A stretch of 33,423 nucleotides of DNA from Rhizobium sp. Q54 (GCA_945871425.1 CAMBVS010000048.1:1-33423); one strand, 5' to 3'. Counted from the first letter of the stretch, positions 14,674-23,588 are shown. Numbers and translations: made by a program. The notes: generated by a model from the letters alone, not told the origin.

Positions 14674-15711
14674 TTAAACCGTCGCGATCGGGCTGGCGGG
14701 GGAGCCGACGGCGCCGGTGAGGCGGAGCGGCGGCGCGGTGAGCAGGAAGCGCGAGCGCTTGGCGGCTCTGAGCCAGAGCGCGAGCTCGGAGAGGAACCAG
14801 ATCTCGCCCAGCGGCACGCCCAGCTTGAACAGGCAATGCGCGTGCAAAGGCATCGCCGTGTGCTTGCCGGTACCCGGCCGCGAGGGTACGGACTCGACCG
14901 CGTAGTTGTCGGCGATCAGCACGGCGGCGCCGGAGTCGGTGATCCAGTTCAACAGGAGATCGTCGCGACCGTCCAGCGTCGCGCAGGATGTTTCCAGAGT
15001 CTTCGCATCCGGCGTGCCGCCGAGGCCGATGATGACGTCGGCGAAGCCCGTGTAGAAGCAGACCATGTCGCCCCTGGTCACCTCGACCTTGTCGGCATCG
15101 AGGACGCGGCGGAGGTCGTCGTAGCCGACATCCTTTCGCGCATGCCCGAAGTGCTTCTCCAGGTCGACCATCACGGCGCGGCCCTGGAGGCCGTGGACGG
15201 CGAAGTTCTGGATGCCGAGCGCCTTGGCCTCCGCGCCCTCGAAGCTGTCCCAGGCGATGCCGCCGGGCTTGGCCGGCGGCGCCACCACATGCGTGCCGGC
15301 GCGGAAGCCGTTGTAGTAAACGAGCTCCGGCTCGCCGTCGCCGTCGGCGTCGAACAGCTGGCCGACATGGGCAAAGGAATCCCACTGCGTCGAATACTGC
15401 GTGTGCAGCAGCACGGCATCGTCGGAGACGACGTCGAGCCAGTCGGGGTTCTCGCGGCGGAAGGGGTAGTTGTAGTTGGCGAGGCCGCCGCGGATGGTGG
15501 CGTAGCGCTTCGGCGGGTGGCGGCGCGGGTTCAGCACGTTGCCGCCCGGCAGCTCCAGCGGCAGCGAGAGGCAGAAGGTGCGGCCCTCCTTCACCTCGGC
15601 GATGCCTTCCAGCACTTTCTCGCGGGTGATCAGGTTCAGCCGTCCGAGCTGGTCGTCCGGGCCGAAATCGCCCCAGGTCGATCCCTCCGGCCGCCGCTTC
15701 CAACGTGCCAT
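14674..15711 (-). CDS. Cyclase-family (kynurenine formamidase-like) metal-dependent hydrolase
   Basis: The 345-residue product belongs to the PF04199 cyclase group. Its metal-binding segment reads TQWDSFAHVG, the long-form variant of the H-x-G-T-H-x-D motif. The N-terminus (WGDFGPDDQLGRLNLIT) and the downstream GRAVMVDLEKHFGH and TGFAD stretches are typical of the large bacterial subfamily. Members hydrolyse amides, lactones or cyclic ketones; no substrate is assigned here. ATG 15711 has a GGAGGAG site about 7 bp upstream. It is followed by the acyl-CoA synthetase and diverges from a TPP enzyme, which suggests a three-enzyme catabolic module that cleaves a compound and activates the acid. Confidence 0.87.
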   Translation of the reverse strand: MARWKRRPEGSTWGDFGPDDQLGRLNLITREKVLEGIAEVKEGRTFCLSLPLELPGGNVLNPRRHPPKRYATIRGGLANYNYPFRRENPDWLDVVSDDAVLLHTQYSTQWDSFAHVGQLFDADGDGEPELVYYNGFRAGTHVVAPPAKPGGIAWDSFEGAEAKALGIQNFAVHGLQGRAVMVDLEKHFGHARKDVGYDDLRRVLDADKVEVTRGDMVCFYTGFADVIIGLGGTPDAKTLETSCATLDGRDDLLLNWITDSGAAVLIADNYAVESVPSRPGTGKHTAMPLHAHCLFKLGVPLGEIWFLSELALWLRAAKRSRFLLTAPPLRLTGAVGSPASPIATV

Positions 15712-15816
15712 CCGACGTCTCCTCCCCTGAACGGGCGGCAGGGTCTCAGAGCCGGTCGCCGCGGGCAAGGCTTTCGCGTATCGTCCGTCCCTCCCGTTCC
15801 CGATGCCGGATTGCCC
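15712..15816. promoter_or_regulatory. Divergent intergenic region between cyclase and TPP enzyme (inferred)
   Basis: The 105 bp between the two start codons must carry promoters for both directions. Apart from the cyclase ribosome binding site I see no clear -35/-10 or operator palindrome, and no adjacent regulator gene. Confidence 0.3.
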
Positions 15817-17454
15817 ATGACCCGCCGCGCCGCCGACCTGCTCGTCGACTGCCTCGTCGCCCATGGCGTCGACCGTGTCTTCTGCGTGCCCGGGGAGAGC
15901 TATCTCGCCGTCCTGGACGCGCTGGTCGACCGCAAGGAGATCGACGTCGTGGTGGCCCGCCACGAGGGCGGCGCCGGCTTCATGGGCGTCGCCGATGCCA
16001 AGCTGACCATGCGCCCGGGTGTGGTCTTCGTCAGCCGCGGGCCCGGCGCCGCCAACGCCTCGATCGCCGTCCACGTGGCCCAGCAGGACGCCGTGCCCTT
16101 CGTCCTCTTCATCGGCCAGATCGAGCGGAAGGACGTGCACCGCCGCGCCTTCCAGGAGGTCGACTACCGCCAGAACTTCGGCGACATGGCGAAGCACGTC
16201 GAGGTGGTCACCGACGGGAACCGGGTGCCGGAGGCGATCCGCCGCGCCTTCCACCTGGCCCAGGCCGGCACGCCCGGGCCGACCGTGGTGGTGCTGCCCG
16301 AGGACATGCTTCTGGACGAGGTCGAGGCCGAGGTGCTGGCGCCGAAGCCGGTCGCCGTCGCCCATGCCGATGCCGGCGTGATCGCCGAGGTCGCGGCCCG
16401 TCTCGCTTCGGCCGAACGGCCGGCGGTGATTGCCGGCGGCCTCATGCGGGGCGCCGACGGGCGCGCGGCGCTGCTCGAGCTGGCGGAGGCGACCGACACC
16501 CCGGTGATCGCCGCCTTCAAGCAGCAGGACCTGTTCCCGAACACCCACCGGCTGTTCGGCGGTCACCTCGGATACATGGCGCCGGACGAGCAGGTGCGGC
16601 TGGTCGGCGAGGCCGATCTGCTGATCGCCATCGGCACGCGCCTCGGCGACGTCACCAGCCAGGGCTATCGTCTGCCGATGGCGGGGCAGGAGCTGGTGCA
16701 TGTCTATCCCGATCCCGAGGCCGCCCCGATCGCCGCCGATCCGGTCGCCTTTGCGCGCGCGCTGGCCAAGGCCACGCCCCGCCGCTCGAATACCAACGCC
16801 GCGTCTCGCGCCCGCTGGGCCGAACGCCTGCACGGGCGCCATGCCCGCCTTGCGGTCTGGACGCCGGTCGAGGCCAAGGACGGCGTCGTCTTCGGCCATC
16901 CGACCGTGGCCCTGATCGACCGGGTTCCCGACGACGCCATCTTCGTCCTCGATGCCGGCAACTTCTCCGGCTGGCTGCACCGCCACTTCCCCTTCTCCGG
17001 CCGCCACCGGCTCCTCGGCGTTGTCGCCGGCGCCATGGGCTTCGGCATGCCGGGCGCGGTCGCGGCCGCGCTCCGTCATCCCGGCACGCCGGTGGTGGTG
17101 CTGATCGGCGACGGCGGCTTCCTGATGACGGGGACGGAGCTGGCGACCGCGATCCGCCACAAGGCCAAGCTGGTGGCCATCGTCTCCAACAACGGCAGCT
17201 ACGGCACCATCCGCCAGCACCAGGAGCGGCACTATCCCGGCCGGGTGAAGGCGACCGAACTGGCGAACCCGGACTTCGCCGCCTTCGCCCGCGCCTTCGG
17301 CGCCATCGGCATCACCGTCTCGACCTCGGCCGAGGCGCCGGCGGCGGTCGCTGAGGCGCTCGCCGCCGACGGGCCTGCGGTGATCGACGTCCGCTCCAGC
17401 CTCGAGCACATCTCCGCCTTCACCACCTTGAGTGCGATGGCGCCGGCCAAGTGA
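15817..17454 (+). CDS. Thiamine-pyrophosphate enzyme, acetolactate synthase / benzoylformate decarboxylase-like
   Basis: This 545-residue protein is a second TPP enzyme in the window. The PYR domain opens with DLLVDCLVAHGVDRVFCVPG and carries the catalytic Glu50 (ARHEGGAGFM). The PP domain has the full cofactor motif from GDGGFLMT (431) to NN (458-459), then GSYGTIRQHQ, which is common in catabolic members. It lacks an FAD-site signature I can see and has no small subunit, so anabolic acetolactate synthase is unlikely. It diverges from the cyclase/acyl-CoA synthetase operon. The reaction is probably decarboxylation or C-C cleavage/ligation of a 2-oxo or 2-hydroxyacyl compound, but the substrate is open. 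ATG 15817 is at the normal family N-terminus. Confidence 0.88.
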   Translation: MTRRAADLLVDCLVAHGVDRVFCVPGESYLAVLDALVDRKEIDVVVARHEGGAGFMGVADAKLTMRPGVVFVSRGPGAANASIAVHVAQQDAVPFVLFIGQIERKDVHRRAFQEVDYRQNFGDMAKHVEVVTDGNRVPEAIRRAFHLAQAGTPGPTVVVLPEDMLLDEVEAEVLAPKPVAVAHADAGVIAEVAARLASAERPAVIAGGLMRGADGRAALLELAEATDTPVIAAFKQQDLFPNTHRLFGGHLGYMAPDEQVRLVGEADLLIAIGTRLGDVTSQGYRLPMAGQELVHVYPDPEAAPIAADPVAFARALAKATPRRSNTNAASRARWAERLHGRHARLAVWTPVEAKDGVVFGHPTVALIDRVPDDAIFVLDAGNFSGWLHRHFPFSGRHRLLGVVAGAMGFGMPGAVAAALRHPGTPVVVLIGDGGFLMTGTELATAIRHKAKLVAIVSNNGSYGTIRQHQERHYPGRVKATELANPDFAAFARAFGAIGITVSTSAEAPAAVAEALAADGPAVIDVRSSLEHISAFTTLSAMAPAK

Positions 17455-17486
17455 CGAATCGGCGAGGGCCTGCTAGGTTGCCGCTC

Positions 17487-18005
17487 ATGCGCCTCCTTGC
17501 GGTCCTGATGGTGCTGCTCGCGCTGCCGGCCGAAGCCGCCGAGCGCTTCGTCGGTGCGGATGCGGCAGGCTCGGCCGCCGCCTATATCGACTCCAGGATC
17601 AGCTATCCGTCCGACTACACGCCGGGCGGCCTCGCGGTCGCCTATGTCGGCGTCTATGGCGGGGCCTTCATGACCCAGATCCGCTTCACGCCGAGCCGCG
17701 GCCACCAGGTGGTCCTAGGCAAGGGCCTGAACACGAAGGCTGCCAATGGCGCGGTCTGCGCCGATTTCCGCATCGTCGTCGAGAAGTTCACCGCCGAGAG
17801 CCTGGACAGGCTGGAGCGGGACAAGTCGGGGGTCCAGCTCCAGGTCTCCTCGATCGACACGGTCAGCGGCGTCATCTGCCAGCTGACGCCGAAGGACATC
17901 TCGGTCGAGATCGCCGAGGTCAAGCTGGCGCTGCCCGGCGGATGGGCCGCCTTCGCCTCGCCCTTTGCTCTCGGCATCGGTGCGGGCGGCGGCGGCGGAA
18001 TCTAG
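17487..18005 (+). CDS. Secreted hypothetical protein (172 aa)
   Basis: I recognise no family. The product has a textbook signal peptide (RLLAVLMVLLALPAEAA) with cleavage near residue 18, two cysteines (GAVCADF and GVICQLT) that could form a periplasmic disulfide, and a glycine-rich C-terminus ending in GAGGGGGI. ATG 17487 was preferred over GTG 17451 because it places the signal peptide at the N-terminus. The gene lies between the TPP enzyme and the SPFH gene, 54 bp before the latter. Confidence 0.65.
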   Translation: MRLLAVLMVLLALPAEAAERFVGADAAGSAAAYIDSRISYPSDYTPGGLAVAYVGVYGGAFMTQIRFTPSRGHQVVLGKGLNTKAANGAVCADFRIVVEKFTAESLDRLERDKSGVQLQVSSIDTVSGVICQLTPKDISVEIAEVKLALPGGWAAFASPFALGIGAGGGGGI

Positions 18006-18059
18006 GCGCCACCATTCGGCCATGATTTCGCGCCAAGCTGGCGCTGGAGGTTCTACGCG

Positions 18060-19037
18060 ATGCCCATGGATATCCTCGCCAACGGCTCGATGATCTTCGT
18101 CGTCGCGCTCGCCTTCGTCGTCCTGCTGACGCTCTGGCTCGGCATCGTCATCGTGCCGCAGGGCTTCGAATACACGGTCGAGCGTTTCGGGCGGTTCCGG
18201 TTGACGTTGAAGCCCGGCCTCAACCTCATCCTTCCCTATGTCGATCGCGTCCGCTTCAAGATGAACGTCCAGGAAACGGTGCTGGACATCCCGTCCCAGG
18301 TCGTCATCACCCGCGACAACGCCACGGTCACCGTCGACGGCGTCGCCTTCTATCAGGTGATCGTCGCCGAGCAGGCGGCCTATCAGGTGCAGAACCTGCG
18401 CGATGCCATCGTCAACCTCAGCCTGACCAACACGCGAACGGCGATCGGCAGCATGGATCTGGACGAGGTCCTCTCGAAGCGCGACGAGATCAACACCCGC
18501 CTCCTCTCGATCCTTGACAGCGCGACCAGGCCGTGGGGAACCAAAATCACCCGGGTCGAGCTCAAGGACGTGCGTCCGCCGGAGGATGTGGTCGCCTCGA
18601 TGTCGAAGCAACTCACCGCCGACCGGCAGAAGCGGGCCCAGGTCCTGGAGGCGGAGGGCTTCCGCCAGTCCGAGATCCTCAAGGCCGAGGGCGAGAAGCA
18701 GTCGCAGATCCTGGCGGCCGAAGGCAGGCTCGAGGCGGCGAAGCGCGATGCCGAGGCCCGCGAGCGCCTGGCCCAGGCCGAGGCCAAGGCGACCGCGGTG
18801 GTCTCCGAGGCGATCGCGTCCGGCAACGTGCAGGCGCTCAACTACTTCGTCGCCCAACGCTATACCGAGGCGCTGACCGCCATCGGTTCGGCGCCGAATT
18901 CCAAGCTCGTGCTGATCCCGCTCGAGGCCGCCGGCATCGCCGGATCGATCGCCGGCATCGTCGACATCGTCCGCGAGGCCCAGTCGCAGTCGCCGGCTGC
19001 GGGCGGCGGCAAGCCCGGGCCGTGGAGCAAGACGTGA
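18060..19037 (+). CDS. SPFH/Band-7 membrane protein (QmcA/stomatin-like)
   Basis: The 325-residue protein has an N-terminal membrane helix (about 10-30), then a Band-7 domain opening with VPQGFEYTVERFGRF and containing VTRDNATVTVDGVAFYQ. A long Ala/Glu-rich coiled coil follows (about 190-260). SPFH proteins oligomerise into ring scaffolds in the inner membrane, often with protease or fluidity roles. GGAGG at 18046-18050 supports the ATG. It shares a GTGA overlap with the NfeD gene, the standard partner of this family. Confidence 0.92.
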   Translation: MPMDILANGSMIFVVALAFVVLLTLWLGIVIVPQGFEYTVERFGRFRLTLKPGLNLILPYVDRVRFKMNVQETVLDIPSQVVITRDNATVTVDGVAFYQVIVAEQAAYQVQNLRDAIVNLSLTNTRTAIGSMDLDEVLSKRDEINTRLLSILDSATRPWGTKITRVELKDVRPPEDVVASMSKQLTADRQKRAQVLEAEGFRQSEILKAEGEKQSQILAAEGRLEAAKRDAEARERLAQAEAKATAVVSEAIASGNVQALNYFVAQRYTEALTAIGSAPNSKLVLIPLEAAGIAGSIAGIVDIVREAQSQSPAAGGGKPGPWSKT

Positions 19038-19468
19038 GCCCATCGGTCGTCTGGGGCGTCGCCGGCCTTCTGCTGCTGGCGGGCGAGCTGGTCCTGCCCG
19101 GTGTCTTCCTGATGTGGGTCGGCCTCGCCGCGCTCGGCGTCGCTGCCGTCGTCGTCGTGATCGAGCCGGACTTGCAGACCCAAATCCTAGTCTTCTCCGG
19201 CCTTGCCGTAGCGCTGTCGGTCGCCGGCTGGCGGTTCTACTACGCACGCCGCGCGCGGCCGGGCGCGCCCGAGCCGGCCGGCGTCAACGACACCTTCGTC
19301 CTCATGGTCGGGCGGACCGGCGTCCTCGTCGAGCCGATCGTCGCCGGCCAGGGCAAGGCGAAGTTCGGCGACTCGCTCTGGCTGGTCGAAGGCGCCGACC
19401 TCGCCGCTGGCACCAACGTCCGCGTCATTTCCCAGGACGGCGTGCTGCTGAGAGTCGACCCGGCTTAA
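19034..19468 (+). CDS. NfeD-family membrane protein (short form)
   Basis: The 144-residue product has transmembrane helices at about 4-22, 25-42 and 48-65, then a C-terminal OB-fold-like NfeD domain starting near MVGRTGVLVEPI and ending GVLLRVDP. This is the short NfeD form without the ClpP-like protease domain. It starts with GTG inside the stop of the SPFH gene, so the two are translationally coupled and likely form a membrane complex. Its end overlaps the convergent SDR gene by 4 bp. Confidence 0.88.
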   Translation: MSPSVVWGVAGLLLLAGELVLPGVFLMWVGLAALGVAAVVVVIEPDLQTQILVFSGLAVALSVAGWRFYYARRARPGAPEPAGVNDTFVLMVGRTGVLVEPIVAGQGKAKFGDSLWLVEGADLAAGTNVRVISQDGVLLRVDPA

Positions 19469-20463
19469 GGCGTCTTTGCCTTCCACTTCGCCAGCAGCTC
19501 GCTCTCCTTCTCGCGCTTCAGCGCCGTGCCGGCGGGCGGAGCCTTCTCGCCCTTCCACCAGGCCAGCGTATCACGGACGGTCTCGGCGAAGGGGCGGTGC
19601 CTCAAGCCCGCGGCGATGCCCTTGGCGTTCGAGATCGAGGCGAACAGCGGGCGCTTCTCCGACTTGGGCAGCCACAGCGGCATCTCGGTGTAGGGCGTGA
19701 CGCCAGCCTCGGCCAGGAACTCGGGGTCGACCCAGGTGAGCCTGGCGGTCGAGCCGATCGTCTTGGTGATCTGCTCCAGCATCTCGCCCATGCTCATGCG
19801 CCCGGCCGGGCCGGTGGCGTTGTAGGTACCGCCGGCCTTCTTCTCGACCATGTCGAGGGTGAAGCGGGCGAGGTCGCGGACATCGATGAACTGCACCAGG
19901 CGCTCCTTCGGCCCCGGCGCCAGCACCTCGCCGCCGGCGGCGAGCCGCGTCGGCCAATAGGTGAAGCGGTTGGTGTGGTCGCCAGGCCCAACGATGAGGC
20001 CGGGGCGGATGATCAGCGTGCCCTCGCCATAGACCGCCTTCGCCGCGTTCTCGGCCAGCACCTTGAGCGCGCCATAGTCCTTGCCGTCGCGAAGCTCGTG
20101 GTCGGGCGCCTCCGTGGTTGCGAGATCGAAGCTCTCGTCGATGGCCTTGGCCTCGCGCCAGTCGGCATAGACCGAGATCGTCGAGATGAAGCAGTAATGC
20201 GGCACCGTCGGCTTCACCGCCTCGGCCAGCATGCGGACCGGGCGGTGGAAGTACCCCGAGACGTCGATGCAGGAATCGAAGCGCCGCCCTTTCACCGCCG
20301 AGACGTCGACCATGCGGTCGGCCTGGATGCGCTCGACGCCGGGGAAGAGTCCCTCGCCGGATTGGCCGCGGTTCAAGAGGGTCACCTTGTTGCCGCGGGC
20401 GAGCGCGGCCTCGACGATGTGGCGACCCACGAACTGGGTGCCGCCGGCGATCAGCAGATCCAT
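19465..20463 (-). CDS. NAD(P)-dependent epimerase/dehydratase (extended SDR)
   Basis: The 332-residue protein starts with MDLLIAGGTQFVGRHIVE, an extended-SDR nucleotide-binding motif (GGTxFxG). Later features are DYGALK, where the usual Tyr of YxxxK is kept in DYGALKVLAE, and IIRPGLIVGPGDHTNRFTYW, the family's substrate-side loop. The GGTQFVG variant is typical of atypical SDRs related to nucleotide-sugar and isoflavone-reductase-like groups. It is the last gene of the minus-strand operon with glycerate 2-kinase, 17 bp downstream. The substrate is not predictable; a sugar acid or nucleotide sugar fits the context. Confidence 0.82.
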   Translation of the reverse strand: MDLLIAGGTQFVGRHIVEAALARGNKVTLLNRGQSGEGLFPGVERIQADRMVDVSAVKGRRFDSCIDVSGYFHRPVRMLAEAVKPTVPHYCFISTISVYADWREAKAIDESFDLATTEAPDHELRDGKDYGALKVLAENAAKAVYGEGTLIIRPGLIVGPGDHTNRFTYWPTRLAAGGEVLAPGPKERLVQFIDVRDLARFTLDMVEKKAGGTYNATGPAGRMSMGEMLEQITKTIGSTARLTWVDPEFLAEAGVTPYTEMPLWLPKSEKRPLFASISNAKGIAAGLRHRPFAETVRDTLAWWKGEKAPPAGTALKREKESELLAKWKAKTP

Positions 20464-20480
20464 TTTCAGGAGGCTCCGGA

Positions 20481-21740
20481 CTAGAGAATCAGGACGGCGC
20501 GGAAGTCGTTGACGTTGGTGAGGGTCGGACCGGTGACCACAAGGTCGCTCAAGCCCGAGAAGAAGCCGTAGCCGTCATTGTCGGCGAGCCGCGCCTTGGC
20601 GTCGAGGCCCTGCGCCTCGGCGCGAGCGAGCGTGTCCGGCAGCAGCAGCGCGCCGGCATTGGTCTCGCTGCCGTCGATGCCGTCGGTGTCGCAGGCGATC
20701 GCGGAGACTCGCGCATGCCCGCCGAGCGCGATCGCAAGTGCCAGCAGGAACTCGGCATTGCGGCCGCCACGGCCCTTGCCGCGGACGGTGACGGTGGTCT
20801 CGCCGCCGGAAAGCAGCGCGACCGGCGGCCGGGCCGGATGGCCGTGGAGGGCGGCCGAGCGGGCGATACCGGCCATCACCTTGGCGACCTCGCGGGATTC
20901 GCCCTCGAGCGCGTCGCCCAGGATCATCGACGCCACGCCCTGGGCGCGGGCGACCGCGGCGGCGGCCTCCAGCGACACCTGCGGCCGCGAGATCATGGTG
21001 TAGCGCGTGCGCGCCAGCCGCGGGTCGCCAGGCTTCGGAGTCTCATCGGCGGCCGCGGCGAAGCGGCGCGCGATGCTGTCGGGCGGGGTGATGCCGTACT
21101 TCGCCAGCACCGCCTCGGCATCGGCATAGGTGGTGGGGTCGGGCACGGTGGGTCCTGAGGCGATCACCGCCGGGCTGTCCCCGGGCACGTCGGAGATCGC
21201 CAGCGTCACCACCTCGGCCGGATAGGCCATGCCGGCCAGCCGTCCGCCCTTGATCGCCGAGAGGTGCTTTCGCACCGTGTTCATCTCGTCGATGGCGGCG
21301 CCGGACTTGAGCAGCGCCGAGGTGACGGCGCGCTTGTCGTCCAGGCTGACGCCGTCGGCAGGCAACGCCAGAAGCGCCGAACCGCCGCCCGAGATCAGGG
21401 CCAGAACCAGGTCGTCAGGACCGAGACCCTTCACCGAGTTCAGAATGCGTTGCGCCGCTTCCCGTCCCTTGGCATCCGGAACCGGGTGCGCCGCCTCGAT
21501 CACCTCGATCCGCTTGCAGGGGACACCATGGCCGTAGCGGGTGACGACAAGGCCGGCGAGCGGCCCCGGCCAGTTGTCCTCGACCGCCCGCGCCATGGCG
21601 CCCGCAGCCTTGCCGGCGCCGATGACCACGGTGCGGCCCTTGGGCGGCTTCGGCAGGTTTGGCGGCACCACCTTGGCCGGATCGGCGGCGGCAAGGGCCG
21701 CGTCGAACAAGGCACGCAGAAAGACGCGGGCATCGATCAT
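20481..21740 (-). CDS. Glycerate 2-kinase (MOFRL family)
   Basis: The 419-residue product has the DUF4147 N-terminal domain (VVIGAGKAAGAMARAVED, LALISGGGSALL) and the C-terminal MOFRL domain (GGETTVTVRGKGRGGRN, then ACDTDGIDGSETNAGA). It phosphorylates D-glycerate at O2 to give 2-phosphoglycerate. Older databases call this family hydroxypyruvate reductase. ATG 21740 was chosen; the TTG two codons upstream is possible. It follows the uronate-dehydrogenase-like gene by about 27 bp, which fits channelling of glycerate from sugar-acid breakdown into glycolysis. Confidence 0.9.
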   Translation of the reverse strand: MIDARVFLRALFDAALAAADPAKVVPPNLPKPPKGRTVVIGAGKAAGAMARAVEDNWPGPLAGLVVTRYGHGVPCKRIEVIEAAHPVPDAKGREAAQRILNSVKGLGPDDLVLALISGGGSALLALPADGVSLDDKRAVTSALLKSGAAIDEMNTVRKHLSAIKGGRLAGMAYPAEVVTLAISDVPGDSPAVIASGPTVPDPTTYADAEAVLAKYGITPPDSIARRFAAAADETPKPGDPRLARTRYTMISRPQVSLEAAAAVARAQGVASMILGDALEGESREVAKVMAGIARSAALHGHPARPPVALLSGGETTVTVRGKGRGGRNAEFLLALAIALGGHARVSAIACDTDGIDGSETNAGALLLPDTLARAEAQGLDAKARLADNDGYGFFSGLSDLVVTGPTLTNVNDFRAVLIL

Positions 21741-21767
21741 CGCCAATGCGCCCTTTCTTCCTGACTA

Positions 21768-22568
21768 TCAGCGCTTGACGTAGTCGATCGGGCAGTAGGG
21801 TCCGCCCATGAAACGGGTCGCCGGATCCTTGGGATCGCGCATGTCGCCATGGCTCAGGATCTGTGCGGCGTAGTCCTCCGCATTGTCCTCGGGCTTGTAG
21901 TCGACCTCCGGCACCTTGGCGTTGCTCCACCAGCCGCGGGTGTTCTTGGAGGCGCCGTAGAGGACGGCGAATTTCAGCTTCGGCGCATCCAGGCAGGCGG
22001 TGACCAGCCGGAAGAGGTCGGGATAGCTGAGCCAGGTCGAGAGGTGACGCGGCTCCTTCGGTTCGGGCAGAGCCGATCCGATCCGCAGGCACGCGACCTC
22101 CATGTCGAACTTGTCGACATAGAGGCTGCCCATGTTCTCGCCGAAGGCCTTGGAGACGCCGTAGTAGCCGTCGGGCTTCTGCAGGGAGTCGGCATCGAGC
22201 TTCCTGGTCGTCTCGTGGAAGCCGATGGCGTGGTTGGACGAGGCGAAGATGATGCGCTTCACGCCGTGCAGCCGCGCCGCCTCGAACACGTTGTAGGTGC
22301 CGATGATGTTGGCCGGCAGGATCGTCTCCCACTTGGCCTCGATCGAGTAGGCGCCGAAATGGATGATCGCCTTGGCGCCGGCGACGGCGCGAGAGACCAG
22401 CTCGAAATTGGCGAGGTCGGCGACGATGCCCTCCTCGCCCTTGTGCAGCGGCGCCGGGTCGGCCTTGTCGGAAACGCGGAGCCGGCCGTACTTCTCGATC
22501 AGCCGCGGACGCAGCCAGCGGCCGAGAGCGCCGGCCGCGCCGGTCAGGAGGATGGGCTTCTCGGCCAT
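21768..22568 (-). CDS. udh: Uronate dehydrogenase-like SDR
   Basis: At 266 residues this matches the length of bacterial uronate dehydrogenases. It has the NAD-binding GAAGALG (10-16), the active-site ASSNHAIGF (108-116) and the catalytic pair YGVSK (Tyr134, Lys138). Uronate dehydrogenase oxidises D-galacturonate or D-glucuronate to the aldaro-lactone in the oxidative uronate pathway. The ATG shares one base with the stop of the DapA-family gene upstream, so they are coupled. Other enzymes of the pathway, such as an aldarate dehydratase, are not in this operon, although an enolase-superfamily gene lies 8 kb away. Confidence 0.8.
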   Translation of the reverse strand: MAEKPILLTGAAGALGRWLRPRLIEKYGRLRVSDKADPAPLHKGEEGIVADLANFELVSRAVAGAKAIIHFGAYSIEAKWETILPANIIGTYNVFEAARLHGVKRIIFASSNHAIGFHETTRKLDADSLQKPDGYYGVSKAFGENMGSLYVDKFDMEVACLRIGSALPEPKEPRHLSTWLSYPDLFRLVTACLDAPKLKFAVLYGASKNTRGWWSNAKVPEVDYKPEDNAEDYAAQILSHGDMRDPKDPATRFMGGPYCPIDYVKR

Positions 22569-23503
22569 CAGGCGGCCTTCTGGGTCAGCCGCGACTCGGC
22601 GGCGACGAGATCGCTGGCGAGTTTGCGCACGGCCCCATGCAGCGGCTCCGGCGTGTTGGACAGCAGCGGCAGCATGCGTCCCATGTCGGCGATGCCGGAG
22701 AATGTCACGGCGTCGTGCAGGACCGGGATGAAGCCGTGCTTCTCGCGGAGGTCCTCGGCCGGAACGAAGATCTGGCGGATGCGCTCGGCCTCGGCCCAGT
22801 CGCCGCGGCGGATGGCGGCGAGCAGCGACTGGCTGGTGCGGGGCGCGATGCAGACGCAGCCGGAGGTGAAGGCGGCGAGCTTGAAGTCCTTCAGATGCGC
22901 GATCGCCGGGCGTTCGCCCATGCCGCTGACGATGCGGTCGGTGCCGATCCGCTGCACCAGGTCCTTGAGGAATGCGTCCTCGGACGGATTGGCGCGATTG
23001 ATCGCGTATTTCACCCCGCAGAGGACGCCGTCCTCGAACAGGCGCTGGACGCCGTCCGGGGTCACCGCGCCCTCGGCCTTGATGTTGAGGATCAGCGGCC
23101 GGCCGAAACGGTCGGAGACCCGGCGGAGCCCGGCGAGCACGCCGTCGAGCGCGATCGGCGGCGACGGCGGCAACACCATGGCGGTCGGGAAGGCGCGGCT
23201 CCGCATGACGTCGGCCTGGTCGATCATCTTGCCGTAGTCGGGCCCGATCGAGGGGATCATCCACGTCGACTCGGCCGCGGTCTCGGCCAGGAAGTCGAGG
23301 ATGCCCGCCAGCTCGTAGAGGCCGACGTGATAGAAATTGGCGTTGCCGCCATACATCATCGTGCGGACGCCGCCCGCCTCGATGTGGCGGATCAACCTGG
23401 TATTGGCGACCCGGTCGAGGGCCAGGTCCGGAAGCCGGGCCAGCGGCGGGACGGCGAGCACGGTCTGGGCCAGATCGGCCGGCTTGACGGGCGAGGTCTT
23501 CAT
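22568..23503 (-). CDS. DapA (dihydrodipicolinate synthase)-family protein with altered active site
   Basis: The 311-residue protein keeps the TIM-barrel plan and the Schiff-base lysine in GVKYAIN (Lys165). The usual G-T-T-G-E segment is replaced by GGNANFYH (52-59), and the strand that normally supplies the catalytic Tyr (P-x-Y-Y) reads LPPSPP (111-116) with no Tyr. It is therefore not DHDPS itself, nor an obvious 5-keto-4-deoxyglucarate dehydratase. It heads the operon with the uronate dehydrogenase, so a keto-sugar-acid dehydratase or aldolase is a reasonable guess. The ATG follows GAAAGG. Confidence 0.85.
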   Translation of the reverse strand: MKTSPVKPADLAQTVLAVPPLARLPDLALDRVANTRLIRHIEAGGVRTMMYGGNANFYHVGLYELAGILDFLAETAAESTWMIPSIGPDYGKMIDQADVMRSRAFPTAMVLPPSPPIALDGVLAGLRRVSDRFGRPLILNIKAEGAVTPDGVQRLFEDGVLCGVKYAINRANPSEDAFLKDLVQRIGTDRIVSGMGERPAIAHLKDFKLAAFTSGCVCIAPRTSQSLLAAIRRGDWAEAERIRQIFVPAEDLREKHGFIPVLHDAVTFSGIADMGRMLPLLSNTPEPLHGAVRKLASDLVAAESRLTQKAA

Positions 23504-23588
23504 GGGCGCGCCTTTCGCGTGAATGCGGACGACAAGGTTAGGGGGAGGGGTCCGCCGCCGTCAACGAAAGCCGGCCCGACACCGGGCC

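Noticed and set aside
14566..15816. In-frame extension upstream of the plus-strand TPP enzyme
   Set aside because: It runs antisense to the cyclase gene and lacks any motif; the TPP domain begins normally at 15817.
22568..23503. 5-keto-4-deoxyglucarate dehydratase, tempting beside the uronate dehydrogenase
   Set aside because: The characteristic N-terminal glycine segment and Tyr strand do not match.
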